From the NCBI GenBank assembly GCA_039026555.1, contig JBCCMB010000139.1:1-7235 (forward strand): a stretch of DNA of 7,235 bases, given 5' to 3'. Below, one piece after another: positions 6,468 to 7,235 of the stretch. Every line of letters begins with the position of its first letter. Within the stretch, counting starts at the first letter, position 1. The notes below the pieces were generated by a model. It worked only from the letters and a program-made list of their open reading frames with translations. It did no database searches and was not told where the DNA came from. The position numbers were made by a program, and so were the translations under genes. This stretch comes from JBCCMB01 sp039026555 (GTDB taxonomy: Bacteria > Pseudomonadota > Alphaproteobacteria > Caulobacterales > Hyphomonadaceae).

Positions 6468-7235
6468 ATGTTTCGAGCCTCCGCCTCAGACGCTGTTGCG
6501 AAACGTCATAACAACGGCGTGGATGTTAAACGCGTCGGCGTCGTGGATGTCGGATCGAACTCGGTGCGTTTGGTGGTTTACGACGTGGTCGGCCGCTCCA
6601 TACAACAAAGGTTGAACGAAAAAGTTCTGGCGGGCCTCGGACGGGGATTGGGTGAAACGGGGCGGCTTAACCCCGAGGGGGTGCAGTCCGCCATGCGCGC
6701 CTTGTTCCGGTTTAAGGCGATCACGCGCGCGCAGCATGTCGAAGACGTGACGGCTTTTGCGACAGCCGCCGTTCGCGAGGCCGAAGACGGCGCTGCGTTC
6801 TGCGCCCGCGTGCGCGAGGAGACGGGATTGTCGTTGCGCGTCCTCAGCGGCGAAGACGAAGCGCGTTACGCCGGTTATGGCGTGCTGGCGATCAGGCCGG
6901 ATGCTGACGGCATCGCCGGCGATTTGGGCGGGTATAGTTTGGAATTGTCCGGCTTATCCGGCGGCTATTATGTTGGCGGGCGAACCTATCCCTTAGGCCC
7001 TTTGGCGCTCGAGACGTACGGTGCGCCGGGATCCAACGAGGTAGCGGGGGCTATTCACTCGGCGTTGACCGGAGCTCCTGAACTATCCATTGGCGCGCGC
7101 ACCTTCTTTGCGGTTGGCGGCGCCTGGCGCGCGTTGGCGCGATTGGAGATGGAGCGTCGCGACTACCCGCTGCGGATCTTGCAGAATTACGAGATTGATG
7201 CGGACCGCGTGCACCGATTGGTCGAGCGCGTTTTG
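6468..7235 (+). CDS. ppx: Exopolyphosphatase (Ppx/GppA family), 3' end outside window
   Basis: The product removes phosphate from the ends of polyphosphate chains and may also act on pppGpp, as some family members do. From the ATG at 6468, 256 codons are open to the window edge. The ASKHA fold is evident: phosphate-1 loop VGVVDVGSNSVRLVVYD (23-39), TAFATAAVREAEDG (95-108), the acidic segment VLSGEDEARYAGYGVL (125-140) that carries the catalytic glutamate in this family, phosphate-2 loop GDLGGYSLELS (151-161) and FFAVGGAWRALARL near the end of the visible part. The phosphate-2 loop normally reads DLGGG or DLGGA; here the last residue is Tyr156 (codon 6933-6935). About 20 residues precede the first strand. 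The start follows the ppk stop by 4 bp without a strong ribosome binding site; a TTG at 6465 is an in-frame alternative. Pairing with ppk makes exopolyphosphatase more likely than GppA. Confidence 0.93.
   Translation, partial: MFRASASDAVAKRHNNGVDVKRVGVVDVGSNSVRLVVYDVVGRSIQQRLNEKVLAGLGRGLGETGRLNPEGVQSAMRALFRFKAITRAQHVEDVTAFATAAVREAEDGAAFCARVREETGLSLRVLSGEDEARYAGYGVLAIRPDADGIAGDLGGYSLELSGLSGGYYVGGRTYPLGPLALETYGAPGSNEVAGAIHSALTGAPELSIGARTFFAVGGAWRALARLEMERRDYPLRILQNYEIDADRVHRLVERVL

Noticed and set aside
6953..6959. TTATCC-like matches as DnaA boxes
   Set aside because: Only isolated partial matches occur, all within genes; there is no cluster or AT-rich element to suggest an origin.

Overview
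The window is a gene-dense stretch of a bacterial chromosome, most likely from an alphaproteobacterium. The reasons are the short DnaA-like gene with an N-terminal clamp-binding motif (HdaA type), the purM/purN pair divergent from a DUF2066 gene, the ppk-ppx pair behind hdaA, and moderately GC-rich codon use. I cannot place it below class level. There are no mobile elements, RNA genes, CRISPR arrays or long non-coding stretches. The largest gap is 85 bp.

Layout. Positions 1-147 hold the C-terminal end of ndk (+ strand), cut by the window edge. It converges on a leftward block, purM > purN > gmhB (2465 down to 154). purM and purN overlap by ATGA; gmhB follows after 30 bp. At 2466-2550 a short divergent promoter region separates this block from a rightward cluster, DUF2066 gene > hdaA > ppk > ppx (2551 to beyond 7235). 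The first three of these genes are joined by ATGA overlaps and ppx follows after 4 bp. ppx runs off the right edge.

How the genes relate. PurM and PurN catalyse two steps of de novo purine synthesis, and Ndk balances nucleoside triphosphates. Ppk makes polyphosphate from ATP and Ppx degrades it. HdaA is the replication-clamp-bound protein that inactivates DnaA-ATP, so its overlap with ppk ties a replication regulator to polyphosphate metabolism at the level of transcription and probably translation. GmhB belongs to heptose synthesis for lipopolysaccharide. The DUF2066 protein is predicted to be exported and its role is unknown.

Most of this is conserved housekeeping content; I do not see a new defence or mobile system. 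The points worth a second look are residue-level. GmhB lacks most of the zinc ligands of the E. coli enzyme. HdaA seems to lack the sensor-2 arginine. Ppx has a tyrosine in its second phosphate-binding loop. In addition, both divergent transcripts look nearly leaderless.
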